Assembly: GCA_965233665.1 (NCBI GenBank)
Contig: CBDDTG010000021.1
Location: 20,790 to 84,789, forward strand
Direction of reading: 5' to 3'
From: Bacterioplanes sp965233665
Lineage (GTDB): Bacteria; Pseudomonadota; Gammaproteobacteria; Pseudomonadales; Oceanobacteraceae
Length of the DNA stretch: 64,000 nucleotides
The notes under the pieces are model-generated. The model worked only from the letters and a program-made list of their open reading frames with translations, ran no database searches and was not told the DNA's origin. The position numbers and the translations under genes are program-made. Each line of letters starts with the position of its first letter. Within the stretch, counting starts at the first letter, position 1. Below, one piece after another: positions 33,398-46,897 of the stretch.

Positions 33398-33763
33398 ATG
33401 GCCCGCATCTTGGTAGTAGATGATTCTCCCACCGAAATTAAAGCATTCGAAGCAATGCTCAAGAATAACGGTCATGAGGTGATCACGGCTGAAAATGGCG
33501 CTGATGGTGTTGCTAAAGCGCGCCAAGAAAAGCCCGACGTGGTTCTGATGGATATCGTGATGCCTGGTCTGAATGGTTTTCAGGCCACTCGTCAGTTAAC
33601 CAAAGATGATGAAACCAAAAATATCCCGGTGATTATCGTTACTACCAAAGATCAGGAAACTGACCGGGTGTGGGGCAAGCGCCAGGGTGCTGTGGGTTAT
33701 TTGGTTAAACCGGTGACGGAAGCAACGTTGCTGTCCGAAATCGACTCGGTGATGGCGGGCTGA
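33398..33763 (+). CDS. pilH: Twitching motility response regulator PilH
   Basis: 121-residue CheY-like receiver, the second of the Pil-Chp pair. Phosphoacceptor Asp52 in PDVVLMDIVMPGLNG, acidic pocket VVDDS, Lys in LVKPV, and the PilH-type insertion TTKDQETDRVWGKRQGA. PilH is thought to favour retraction or act as a phosphate sink for PilG. GAGGAAG lies eight bases before the ATG. The stop is one base away from the pilI start. Confidence 0.96.
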   Translation: MARILVVDDSPTEIKAFEAMLKNNGHEVITAENGADGVAKARQEKPDVVLMDIVMPGLNGFQATRQLTKDDETKNIPVIIVTTKDQETDRVWGKRQGAVGYLVKPVTEATLLSEIDSVMAG

Positions 33764-33764
33764 T

Positions 33765-34289
33765 ATGACTCCCTTTGCGCAGCTTCTGGATATTGCCGAA
33801 AGAAGTCGGCGCAATGCCTCTGACCTGCCGCAGCAGGTGGAGGCCGTCCGCTATTGGCGTGGCGTTGGGTTTATGGTGGCGGGACAAACCTTCGCTGCCG
33901 ACATGGAAGACGTGGCTGAGATCCTGCAGCCACCCCGTATGACTCGGGTGCCGGGCGTGCGCAGTTGGGTACTGGGTGTCGCCAACGTGCGTGGCCGTCT
34001 GGTGCCGGTTATGGATCTCGCGGGATTATTGCAATTGCCATCCAAAGCCAATTGGCGCAATCGCCGTGTGTTGGTGGTAGAAGAAGGTGATCATCTCACC
34101 GGCTTGATGGTCGACGCGGTGCTAGGCTTGCAGCAGTTCCCCGAGGATGACGTGCAATCGCCTGATAACCTCGACCCGGCTTATGCCTCCTACGTTGAGC
34201 ACTGTTATCCGCGTGATGGCAAAATTTGGCCAGTATTTCAGCTCCGGCAACTGATTCAGTCGTCGGAGTTTTTGCAAATTGCGGTTTAA
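33765..34289 (+). CDS. pilI: CheW-like coupling protein PilI
   Basis: 174 residues. A CheW SH3-like domain linking receptor PilJ to kinase ChpA: YWRGVGFMVAGQTFAADM..VAEIL, VPGVRSWVLGVANVRGRLVPVMDL, and GLMVDAVLG.QQF. The start immediately follows pilH (one base). Its 3' end is followed by an 80-base gap holding a hairpin before pilJ, the only sizeable gap in the operon. Confidence 0.95.
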   Translation: MTPFAQLLDIAERSRRNASDLPQQVEAVRYWRGVGFMVAGQTFAADMEDVAEILQPPRMTRVPGVRSWVLGVANVRGRLVPVMDLAGLLQLPSKANWRNRRVLVVEEGDHLTGLMVDAVLGLQQFPEDDVQSPDNLDPAYASYVEHCYPRDGKIWPVFQLRQLIQSSEFLQIAV

Positions 34290-34305
34290 ACACCGCGGTG
34301 AACAT

Positions 34306-34332
34306 GATTCTACAGTGAATACTGTATGAATC
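34306..34332 (+). other. Hairpin in the pilI-pilJ gap
   Basis: GATTC-TACAGT (34306-34316) pairs with ACTGTA-GAATC (34321-34332, one bulged T), loop GAAT. No T-run follows. It may set relative levels of pilI and pilJ by mRNA processing or stability, or be a partial terminator. Confidence 0.4.
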
Positions 34333-34369
34333 AGAAAACAAAGCATGCAGTGAGTGTGGAGAGAACGGC

Positions 34370-36427
34370 ATGAGCGGAAATCAAGGAAACGTCGTAGCGG
34401 CGGTATTCCGAAACCGTCTGAACGGTGTCTTTGCGGGATTGCTGGTTGCGTTCCTGGTGGCCTTTATTGGTATCACGGTATACGTAAACAACGAGACCAG
34501 TAAAGATGAGCAGTACATTAAGCACGCTAACGAGCTGCGGGTGCTGTCTCAGGAATTGGCAAAGAATGCCACCGAGGCCGCAGGCGGTACAGAAGAGGCC
34601 TTCCGGGAGTTACGTACGGCGCGTGAGAACTTTGAACAGCGCTGGCGTTACCTAACTCAAGGTAATGACTCTGTCGGCTTGCCTCCTGCTAGCATCGAAG
34701 GCATGAACGATGTCCAACAAGTGTGGGACAAAGTTAACGATAACGCCGGTCAAATTGTTCGCTCACGCGACATTATTCTTTCTCTTCACGAAGTTGCAGC
34801 GACGCTGTCGGAAACTATCCCGCAGTTGCAGGTGGAATACGACGAGATTGTTGAAATTCTGCTGGATAACAATGCACCGGCAGAGCAGGTTGCGGTTGCG
34901 CAGCGTCAGTCCTGGCTGGCAGAACGTATCGTACGCTCGGTCAACAAAGTATTGGCGGGCGGTGAAGATGCTGTAATGGCTGCTGACGCCTTCGGCCGCG
35001 ACGCATCGCTGTTTGGTCGCGTATTGAACGGCATGATCGACGGCAACGTTGCCATGAACATTTCCCAGGTGACGGACGAAGAAGCGGTCTTTGCTCTGGG
35101 TGAGGTTGATGAGTTATTCGCCTTCGTTAACGGCTCGGTCGACGAAATTCTGGAAACGTCGCCAGAGCTGTTCCAAGTGCGTGAAGCATCAGACCAAATC
35201 TTTGATGACTCACTGATGTTGTTGCAACTGACATCTGAGCTGGCGGTTCGGGTCCAAGAAAATACCGGTGATCGTGACAAGTTACAGCTGGCCGGCTACT
35301 TCTTCGCGCTGTTGGCGATTGTCATGATGATCGCTTTGGGTGTGGTCTCATACCGTGAAACCCGCCGCGACCTGGAAGAAACTGCTAATAAAAACGAACA
35401 AAACCAGATGGCGATTTTGCGTCTTCTGGATGAAATTGCTGACCTTGCAGATGGTGACTTGACAGCTTCTGCGACGGTAACCGAAGACTTCACTGGTGCG
35501 ATTGCCGACTCGATTAACTACGCCATCGACCAGATGCGCTCGCTGGTATCGGCGATTAACGAAACAGCGGTACAGGTATCGTCGGCTGCCCAAGAAACTC
35601 AGGCAACGGCGATGCACCTTGCAGAAGCATCTGAGCACCAAGCTCAAGAAATTGCTGGTGCGTCGGCTGCAATCAATGAAATGGCGGTATCGATTGACCA
35701 AGTATCTGCAAACGCCTCTGAATCGTCAGCGGTTGCGGAGCGGTCGGTTGCGATCGCCAATAAAGGCGCCGAGGTGGTACAAGCGACGATCAACGGCATG
35801 GATAATATCCGTGAGCAGATCCAAGAAACCTCGAAGCGGATTAAGCGCCTGGGTGAATCGTCACAGGAAATTGGTGACATCATCTCTCTGATTACCGACA
35901 TTGCTGACCAAACCAACATTCTGTCATTGAACGCTGCGATTCAAGCATCGATGGCGGGTGACGCCGGTCGAGGCTTCGCGGTGGTTGCGGATGAGGTACA
36001 GCGTCTTGCGGAACGCTCTGCTGCGGCAACAAAGCAGATTGAGGCGCTGGTTAAAACGATTCAGAACGATACGAACGAAGCCGTAATTTCGATGGAAACC
36101 ACCACATCTGAGGTGGTGCGTGGTGCTCGTCTGGCGCAAGACGCGGGTGTGGCACTGGAAGAAATTGAGAATGTATCGAAAAACTTGGCTGACTTGATTC
36201 AGAACATTTCGAACGCGGCACGTCAGCAGGCATCTTCTGCCGGCCATATTTCCAATACGATGAACGTTATTCAGGAAATTACTTCGCAAACATCAGCGGG
36301 TACGACTGCTACGGCGAAATCGATTGGTAATCTGGCTGAAATGGCGAACCAGCTACGTGAATCGGTTGCTGGCTTTAAGCTGCCTGAGAGTGAAGCAGAG
36401 TCCCACGACGAGCAGCAAGCGCTGTAG
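34370..36427 (+). CDS. pilJ: Pil-Chp chemoreceptor PilJ
   Basis: 685-residue membrane receptor that senses pilus retraction/PilA and surface contact in the Pseudomonas system. N-terminal cytoplasmic tail, helix near 22-42, a periplasmic PilJ-type helical region to about 305, second helix near 306-328, HAMP-like segment, and a long cytoplasmic four-helix signalling domain. The hairpin tip motif is IADQTNILSLNAAIQASMAGDAGRGFAVV in short segments around residues 513-540, DEVQRLAERS following. It ends ESHDEQQAL without a CheR pentapeptide. Preceded by GGAGAGAAC. pilK follows after 26 bases. Confidence 0.96.
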   Translation: MSGNQGNVVAAVFRNRLNGVFAGLLVAFLVAFIGITVYVNNETSKDEQYIKHANELRVLSQELAKNATEAAGGTEEAFRELRTARENFEQRWRYLTQGNDSVGLPPASIEGMNDVQQVWDKVNDNAGQIVRSRDIILSLHEVAATLSETIPQLQVEYDEIVEILLDNNAPAEQVAVAQRQSWLAERIVRSVNKVLAGGEDAVMAADAFGRDASLFGRVLNGMIDGNVAMNISQVTDEEAVFALGEVDELFAFVNGSVDEILETSPELFQVREASDQIFDDSLMLLQLTSELAVRVQENTGDRDKLQLAGYFFALLAIVMMIALGVVSYRETRRDLEETANKNEQNQMAILRLLDEIADLADGDLTASATVTEDFTGAIADSINYAIDQMRSLVSAINETAVQVSSAAQETQATAMHLAEASEHQAQEIAGASAAINEMAVSIDQVSANASESSAVAERSVAIANKGAEVVQATINGMDNIREQIQETSKRIKRLGESSQEIGDIISLITDIADQTNILSLNAAIQASMAGDAGRGFAVVADEVQRLAERSAAATKQIEALVKTIQNDTNEAVISMETTTSEVVRGARLAQDAGVALEEIENVSKNLADLIQNISNAARQQASSAGHISNTMNVIQEITSQTSAGTTATAKSIGNLAEMANQLRESVAGFKLPESEAESHDEQQAL

Positions 36428-36453
36428 TCAATGCGCTGAGCGGATGAGGCTGA

Positions 36454-37337
36454 ATGAGTCACTCTTTGTTCACAGGCATGGGCAACGTACCAGAAATGGA
36501 CGATGTCCAGTTCAGTCGCTGGCAGTCTTTGCTGGAAGAGCGCACAGGCATGTGTTTGCCGTCACAAAGGCGCTCTTTCCTGCAAACCAGCCTTGGTCTG
36601 CGCATGCAGGAAGTCGGCTGTGATAGCTATCAAGAGTATTACGATCGAGTTTTAAGTGGGCCTGCCGGGGCGATTGAATGGAATACATTGGTTGACCGGC
36701 TAACCGTACAAGAAACCCGCTTTTTTCGTGATCCAGATGCCTTTGCTTTTGTTGAGCAGCATATGCGCCAATTGCTGCGTTCTTTGCCCGAGTCCAGCAC
36801 TCTGGAAGCTTGGAGTGTCGGCTGCTCCTCAGGCGAGGAAGCCTATAGCTTGGCTATGGTGGCCGAACAAATTCTAGGTGAGGCGGGACGTCGCTACGCG
36901 ATTACGGGCACGGATATTTCTACCATCGTGTTGCGTAAAGCGCGCGCCGGTCGCTATTTGGCACGCTCGCTGCAATGGCTGCCCGACTTCTGCCGCGATT
37001 CAGGCATGCTTAGCCTGGAGAATGGCCATATCCAAATCAGCGATATGCTGCGCAAACGCTGTTGTTTTAGCCAAGTGAATATTCTCAACTTGGATGCATG
37101 TCCGCTAGAAGAACAACACGTCATTTATTGTCAGAATGTGCTGATTTATTTCCGTCGCTGGCGCCGCCGAGAAATTTTAAATGTACTGGCCCAGCGTTTG
37201 GCACCCGGCGGTGTATTGATTATCGGGCTGGGAGAAATGGTGGACTGGCAGCACCCGTTACTGGAACCGGTACGCAGCAGCCGGGTATCGGCCTTCGTAC
37301 GCAAGACTGAGAATTCGACAGGGGAGACCGCAAGGCG

Positions 37338-37341
<4 letters not shown>
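36454..37341 (+). CDS. pilK: CheR-type receptor methyltransferase PilK
   Basis: 295 residues. S-adenosylmethionine-dependent methyltransferase that adapts PilJ. The N-terminal helical CheR domain covers about 15-85 (FSRWQSLLEERTGM) and the Rossmann domain follows with VQETRFFRDPDAF, the SAM loop WSVGCSSGEEAYSLAM, GTDISTIVLRKARAG, and NVLIYFRRWRRREIL. Its stop overlaps the chpA start by four bases (ATGA). The opposing esterase ChpB is downstream, so methylation adaptation is complete. Confidence 0.95.
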
Positions 37342-41037
<3,696 letters not shown>

Positions 41038-41063
<26 letters not shown>

Positions 41064-43962
41064 CCCTGTTAATAATGAGCCACTGGCTCCTCGGTCCGAA
41101 GAAGACGATGAGCTGCTGAATATCTTCTTGGAAGAAGCCCAAGAGATTACCGAAACCGTCGAAGGGGCACTGCAGCGCTGGCAAGATCATCCTGACAACT
41201 TGTTGGAAGTGGCGCAGCTGCAACGTGAGTTGCATACCTTGAAAGGTGGCGCACGCATGGCAGAGCTGCACACGGTTGCGGATTTATGCCATGAGTTGGA
41301 AACCCTATACGAGAATGTTAACGACGGCAGACTCAGTGTTTCCGATAAGCTATTCCAGCTATTGCTGCGCTCTCACGATACTTTGGGCGAACAGTTGGAT
41401 AACGTACGCACCGGTATGAATCCACCGGCGGCGTCTACGGTCGTGAAGGCGTTGCAAGACTTTATTCGGGGTGAAAACAAGGCGCTGGTGCTGGAAGAAG
41501 AAGCACCTGAGCCGAGCTTTGAAGCGGCTGACTCGGTGCAAGTCACTACGCTGGATGAGTCGGATCGTGAAATCCTCGAGATTTTTGTTGAGGAAGCTCA
41601 GGAGCTGCAAGAAGCCCTCGACCGTGCCTTGCACGATTGGGAGCAAGCACCGGAAGATAACGAAGCTCCGGCGGAAGCGCAGCGCGTGCTGCATACGCTC
41701 AAAGGCGGCGCTCGCTTGGCGGGTCTGACTGAAATTGGCGATATGGCCCATGCCTTCGAAGCCGATATTTTGCGCGGCCAGCAAGGCTTGCTCGCTACCG
41801 ACCAGACATTTTTTCAAGATGCTTATTTGCGCCAAGACCGGTTAATCAACCAGGTCGAGTCGGTCGCCGATATGCTGGCCAACGACGGTTATGTGGTCTT
41901 GGGGGAGAGTGAGCTGGTGCAACCTGAGCCACCAGCGACGCCTGTTGATATTCCCGTCGAACAAGACATCACACCGGTGCCAGTCGCGGAAGACAGCGAA
42001 GAAAGCAGCACAGAAACCAATGATGCGGCCACCAATGTGGTGCCTCTGCGTCCACAAGCACCCGCTGCCTCGGCTGCTCAGCCTAATGAGCCTCCGGCGA
42101 CTCAAGTCCGCAAAGCACCACAGGAGTTGGTAAAGGTTTCAGCTGACCTACTGGATACCTTGGTTAACCTGGCTGGTGAAACCTCGATTGGTCGTGGTCG
42201 TCTTGAACAGCAGGTCTCGGACTTTACCGTGACCCTCGATGAAATGGAGATGACGCTGGACCGTTTGCGGGATCAGTTGCGACGTCTTGATATTGAAACA
42301 GAGGCCCAAGTGCTGTTCCGTCAGGAGCGCCAAGGGCCAGATTACGATGACTTCGATCCGCTGGAGATGGACCGTTACTCGGCCATGCAGCAGTTATCGC
42401 GCTCTTTGATGGAGTCGGCCTACGACTTGCTCGACCTGAAAGAAACCTTGGGTCTTAAATCTCGAGATGCCGAAACCTTGTTGTTGCAGCAGAGTCGTGT
42501 GAACACCGAGCTGCAAGAAGGGTTGATGAAAACGCGCATGGTGCCGTTCCAGCGCTTGGTGCCACGTTTGCGTCGGATCGTGCGTCAGATTGGCCTAGAA
42601 CTCGATAAGCAAGTGGAGTTCCGGGTCATCAATGCCGACGGCGAAATGGATCGGACCATTCTTGAACGTCTCGTCTCGCCGTTGGAGCATATGGTGCGTA
42701 ATGCCATGGACCACGGCATCGAAAGCAAGCAACAGCGCAATGCCGCCGGCAAATCGGATAACGGCAATATCGAGCTGGAAATCAGCCGTGACGGGGGCGA
42801 CGTCGTCCTGAAAATGCGTGATGACGGTCAGGGCATCAACATTGAAGCAGTCCGTCGCAAAGCCATCGAGCGAGGTCTGGTGGATGCTGACGCGCAGCTG
42901 CCCGATCACGAAATCATGCAGTTTATTTTGCAAGCTGGCTTCTCGACGGCTGAAGCTGTCACTCAGATTTCGGGCCGCGGCGTTGGTATGGACGTCGTCA
43001 GCAGCGAAATCAAACAGATGGGCGGCACGGTCGAGATTCTCTCTGAGCCGGGCCAAGGCACCGAGTTCGTTATTCGCTTACCGTTTACCGTATCGGTGAA
43101 CCGCGCTTTGATGGTGAGCTTGGGTGACGATTTATACGCCGTACCTTTGAATAACATTCAGGGCATCGTGCGGATGCCGATTAAGCAGCTGCAGGCTATG
43201 TATGATCAGCCGGCCGAAAAACGCCGCTATGAATACGCAGGCATTAGCTATCACCTGGAATACTTGGGTGTGCTGATGGACAGCGATGTTAGACCCAAAG
43301 TGACGTCGCAAAGCTTGCCGTTGCCGGTGTTGCTGATCGGTGGCGCAAATCCGTTTGCCTTGCAAGTGGATGCGCTACTGGGCTCACGTGAAATTGTGGT
43401 GAAAACATTGGGGCCACAGTTCGCTTCGGTCATGGGCGTGTCAGGCGGTACCATTCTCGGTGACGGTAGCGTGGTGATCATTCTCGATTTGCCAGCCATG
43501 ATTCGCACCCAGGCCAGTCTGGAGTATCAGCAGGCCAAAGCTCTGGATGCTCAGGCTGCCGAGCGCCGCCACGAACTAGAACGTCGTTTGCCGCGTGTAT
43601 TGGTGGTGGATGATTCGGTGACTGTACGCAAGGTAACCACACGTTTGCTGGAGCGTAACGGCATCGAAGTCTTTACCGCCAAAGACGGCGTCGATGCTAT
43701 GGCGACCATGCAAGATCACAAACCAGATTTGATCTTGCTCGATATCGAAATGCCACGTATGGATGGCTTTGAGGTGGCCTCTCAGGTACGCCATGATTCA
43801 CGCCTGAAAGAAGTGCCGATCATCATGATTACTTCGCGGACGGGGGATAAACACCGCGAGCGAGCGATGTCGATTGGTGTGAATGATTATCTTGGTAAGC
43901 CTTTCCAAGAAGATAAACTGCTGGCCACCATGAACCAGCTATTGGGTAACGGGGATCAGTAA
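41038..43962 (+). CDS. chpA: ChpA kinase, C-terminal part (Hpt, CheA core, CheW, receiver)
   Basis: 974 residues. Two Hpt domains with His66 (LHTLKGGARM) and His219 (LHTLKGGARL), a Pro/Ala linker, dimerisation helices, the CheA ATPase with N-box MVRNAMDHGIES and G-box GRGVGMDVV and GQGTEFVIRLP, a CheW domain near 690-840, and a C-terminal receiver with Asp902 in PDLILLDIEMP. This is the catalytic half that phosphorylates PilG, PilH and its own receiver. The ATG at 41038 has GAGGAAG 12 bases upstream and overlaps the previous frame by 26 bases, so independent translation is possible. Removing one G at the overlap would fuse both parts smoothly into DAEIPAPADPV. Confidence 0.93.
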
Positions 43963-43964
43963 CC

Positions 43965-44990
43965 ATGCCGGCACCCCGCATCGGCATCTTGTCCGATGAT
44001 CGCCTGCAGCAGCACATTCTCAACAGTGCGCTGCGGGACTTTGGTTTTGACATCGCCGTCAACATGGACCCTCAGCGGTTATTGTTAGGCGGCGCGTCTG
44101 TGCCGGTGGTGGATGCCTGGTTGGTGGACGTGCGTCACGAAGACGACGACAGCGACATTGACTGGCTAGAACAACTGTTAGATGGTGATGCACCGGTGCT
44201 GATGGGCATGGGCAAAGCACCACAAACCCATTGCCCGACCTTCCCACGCTGGGAAAAGCGTCTTTACGCCAAACTGCGCAACGTACTGCGCGACACCCCC
44301 GTGGTGACGGAAGACGCCTCTGTTCTGGCTGAATTATCGGCCAAAACAGTTCCCAAGATCCTCTTGCCGACCGTGTTTGCGCAACAGCCTCGCGAGCCTT
44401 TGATGGTTTGGGTGCTGGGTGCCTCACTGGGTGGCCCAGAGGCCGTGAAGGCCTTTTTGGATGCGCTACCTGCCGGATTACCACTGGCGTTTGTTTATGC
44501 CCAGCATATCGACCCTAGGTTTGAAAGCAGTCTGGGGCAAACGATTGGACGCCATTGCGATTATCAAATGCGCTCTTTTGTGCCCGGTTATCGTTTGCGC
44601 AGCGGTGATGTGCTAGTGGCACCGATTCAGCATGAGTTCTGTTTTGATGGCCAAGGCCTGACGCGGGACAAAGGCTCCGATTGGCCTGGCCCGTACGGCC
44701 CTTCCATTGATCAGGTGATGCTGAATACCGATCATTATTACGGCGAACGGGCTGGCTACATATTATTTAGCGGCATGGGTAATGATGGCAGTGAAGCCAT
44801 CGTTAGCATGGCGGAAGGGCATGGCCCAATCTGGGCACAGTCAGCGGCCAGCTGTGCCAGCGCTTCAATGCCGGACAGTGCGCGAGAAACCGGGCACATC
44901 AGTTACTCTGGTGACCCTTATCAACTGGCGCTGCAACTGGTCAACTTTGTGAAAAATTATTGGATGGAAACTCATGAGTCAGCTTCCTAA
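43965..44990 (+). CDS. chpB: CheB-type methylesterase ChpB
   Basis: 341 residues. Receptor methylesterase opposing PilK. The catalytic triad is present: Ser in LGASLGGPE (near 147), His in YAQHID (near 174) and Asp in FSGMGNDGSEA (near 270). The N-terminal 130 residues are receiver-like in layout but lack a canonical phosphorylation site, as in other ChpB proteins. Starts two bases after chpA stops; its last 17 bases overlap chpC. Confidence 0.93.
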   Translation: MPAPRIGILSDDRLQQHILNSALRDFGFDIAVNMDPQRLLLGGASVPVVDAWLVDVRHEDDDSDIDWLEQLLDGDAPVLMGMGKAPQTHCPTFPRWEKRLYAKLRNVLRDTPVVTEDASVLAELSAKTVPKILLPTVFAQQPREPLMVWVLGASLGGPEAVKAFLDALPAGLPLAFVYAQHIDPRFESSLGQTIGRHCDYQMRSFVPGYRLRSGDVLVAPIQHEFCFDGQGLTRDKGSDWPGPYGPSIDQVMLNTDHYYGERAGYILFSGMGNDGSEAIVSMAEGHGPIWAQSAASCASASMPDSARETGHISYSGDPYQLALQLVNFVKNYWMETHESAS

Positions 44991-45444
44991 GACCGAAGGT
45001 CCTGCACACCTCAACTGTCTGATGTTGCCGTTGAAAGACCGCAATATGCTGTTGCCCAACGTCACGGTGGCGGAAATTGTGCCGTTTTCTCACCTGTTGA
45101 CCACCAACTCCAATGTTGACTGGGTATTGGGGCGAGTGGATTGGCGTGGCGTGACGGTTCCGGTTGTGTGTTACGAAATGCTGAACAAGCAGGGCGCACC
45201 GGCACCTAACCCGAATGCTCGCTTTGCCATCATCAACGGCGTGGGTGCTCATTCTCGCATGCCGTTTTACGCTCTGCTGATCCAAGGGATTCCTAAGCTG
45301 GTGCACGTCGCCGAAAAGGACCTGCAGGAAGTGGACGCCATGAACACGGGCGAGTACGATGCGCGCGTGGTCACACTGGATCAAACGCCGGTGGTGATTC
45401 CAAACCTGGACCACATCGAGCAAACCTTGCTCAACTGTACCTGA
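44974..45444 (+). CDS. chpC: CheW-like protein ChpC
   Basis: 156 residues: a single CheW-like domain with LNCLMLPLKDRNMLLPNVTVAEI shortened here to LPNVTVAEIVPF, WVLGRVDWRGVTVPVV, and ALLIQGIPKLV. The last gene of the Pil-Chp operon in Pseudomonas, where it may connect other receptors to ChpA. It overlaps chpB by 17 bases. The next gene, a glycosyltransferase-like one, begins 35 bases on in the same direction, so the operon could run into the glycan island. Confidence 0.9.
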   Translation: MSQLPKTEGPAHLNCLMLPLKDRNMLLPNVTVAEIVPFSHLLTTNSNVDWVLGRVDWRGVTVPVVCYEMLNKQGAPAPNPNARFAIINGVGAHSRMPFYALLIQGIPKLVHVAEKDLQEVDAMNTGEYDARVVTLDQTPVVIPNLDHIEQTLLNCT

Positions 45445-45479
45445 TTGCTAACCCTCGCTTGCCAGTAAGAGAACCCTTC

Positions 45480-46133
45480 ATGAGCCAATTTGTAGTCTGC
45501 GCTTTCTATACGCCGAATTATGAAGAAGACGTTAGGCGTCTGGAAATATCGTTAAAAGCTTTTGGTCATGAATACTATTTAAAACCTTGCGAGCGTTTAC
45601 CGACTTGGGAACAGAACACCGGTATTAAGCCCGGGTTTTTGTTGGAGTGCTTGCAACGCTTTCCTGATAAAGATGTGCTGTATATCGATGCAGACGCTTT
45701 TGTTCGCCGAGAGCTGGAAGGGTTTGAACAGTTTGATGGCGATATCGGCATTCATTTCAATGAAAACGGTGGCTCACATCAGATTCGCACGGGTACCATT
45801 TATTTGCGCAATAACGAGCGCACGCTGAGCTTTTTGCAAGATTGGACAGCAGCCCAACAAGCCGATGTAAAGTTTAATGACCAAGACAGCTTTGAAGTAG
45901 TGTTGGCAAAGAAGCCGGAGGTAAGCTTTTTCCAGCTGCCGGTGGCGTTCGTGAAAATCTATGACCGTGCTGGCGATGATGTTGCGCCTTACATTGAGCA
46001 CTTTCAGTCCAGTCGGCTGACCGAAAATATTAAAATTCGGGATGGGAAAGCCCGTAAACGCAAGAAATACAGGCGTTTATTGATCATCACCAACCTAGTT
46101 TACTTGGCCATTATTGCAGCACTGGTGTTATGA
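45480..46133 (+). CDS. Nucleotide-diphospho-sugar transferase-like protein with C-terminal membrane anchor
   Basis: 217 residues from the ATG at 45480. A GT-A-like fold is suggested by FVVCAFYTPNYEEDVRRL at the N-terminus and a DxD metal motif in VLYIDADAFVRR (Asp70, Asp72), plus NDQDSFEVVL further on. The C-terminus has a very basic stretch (KARKRKKYRR) and then a membrane helix (about 197-217), predicting an enzyme bound to the inner face of the inner membrane. First gene of the glycan island; its stop overlaps the deacetylase start by four bases (ATGA). Donor and acceptor are unknown. Confidence 0.75.
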   Translation: MSQFVVCAFYTPNYEEDVRRLEISLKAFGHEYYLKPCERLPTWEQNTGIKPGFLLECLQRFPDKDVLYIDADAFVRRELEGFEQFDGDIGIHFNENGGSHQIRTGTIYLRNNERTLSFLQDWTAAQQADVKFNDQDSFEVVLAKKPEVSFFQLPVAFVKIYDRAGDDVAPYIEHFQSSRLTENIKIRDGKARKRKKYRRLLIITNLVYLAIIAALVL

Positions 46134-46897
46134 CTACTCCATCCATTTCGATTCTGATGTATCACCAGATCGGTGAGTTCAGCGATGTTCAGCGCCTAAA
46201 AGCTAACTACTGCCATGTTCGTCACTTTGCTGCTCATATGGCTTTTTTACGTACAGCACGATATCAAGTGGTTAGCTTGGACACCGCAGTCAAAGCACTG
46301 AAAGGCGAGGTAGAGCTGAGCGGTCATGCCGTCGCCATTACCTTCGATGATGGCTACGAAAACTTTTATCAATATGCTTACCCGATACTGCAACGCTATC
46401 AGCTACCGGCCACTGTGTATGCCGTTGCTGGGCTGTTGGGGCAAAGCTCAGACTGGCTGTATGAAGACAAACTGACACCTGCACCTTTGATGAGCGTCGA
46501 ACGGATGCGCGAAGTACAGCACGATGGCCTGATTGAATTTGGCTCTCACGCCATCACTCATCCTCGCCTGACGCAGATCTCGAGTGTAGCCATGCATGAT
46601 GAAATCGTGCGTTCTAAGCAGGTATTGGAAGACGCCTTGCAGCGCCCGGTAGCGCATATTTGTTACCCTTATGGCGACCACAATGAAGCCGTGGTCGACC
46701 TTGCCAGGTCGGCTGGCTATGCCAGTGGTACCACCATTGTGAAGGGGATTGCCACTGCTGCTCATGACCCTTTGGCGCTCCCACGCAAAGCCATGTCATT
46801 TAACGAAGGGCGTTACCGTTTGTGGCGCAATCTGCACTTTAAAAACGGTGACCTGGCCAAAAATATAGTGTTGCAGCCGTGCCAGGAAAACGCATGA
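46130..46897 (+). CDS. Polysaccharide deacetylase (NodB/carbohydrate esterase 4 family)
   Basis: 255 residues, no signal peptide visible. NodB-type motifs: ILMYHQIGEF at the start, AITFDDGYEN with the catalytic/metal Asp73 and Asp74, the metal histidines H140 and H144 in GSHAITHPRL, and CYPYGDHN. Such proteins remove N-acetyl groups from sugars in surface polymers or lipid-linked intermediates; lack of a signal suggests a cytoplasmic substrate. Overlaps its neighbours by four bases at both ends, so it is made together with both glycosyltransferases. Confidence 0.88.
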   Translation: MTTPSISILMYHQIGEFSDVQRLKANYCHVRHFAAHMAFLRTARYQVVSLDTAVKALKGEVELSGHAVAITFDDGYENFYQYAYPILQRYQLPATVYAVAGLLGQSSDWLYEDKLTPAPLMSVERMREVQHDGLIEFGSHAITHPRLTQISSVAMHDEIVRSKQVLEDALQRPVAHICYPYGDHNEAVVDLARSAGYASGTTIVKGIATAAHDPLALPRKAMSFNEGRYRLWRNLHFKNGDLAKNIVLQPCQENA

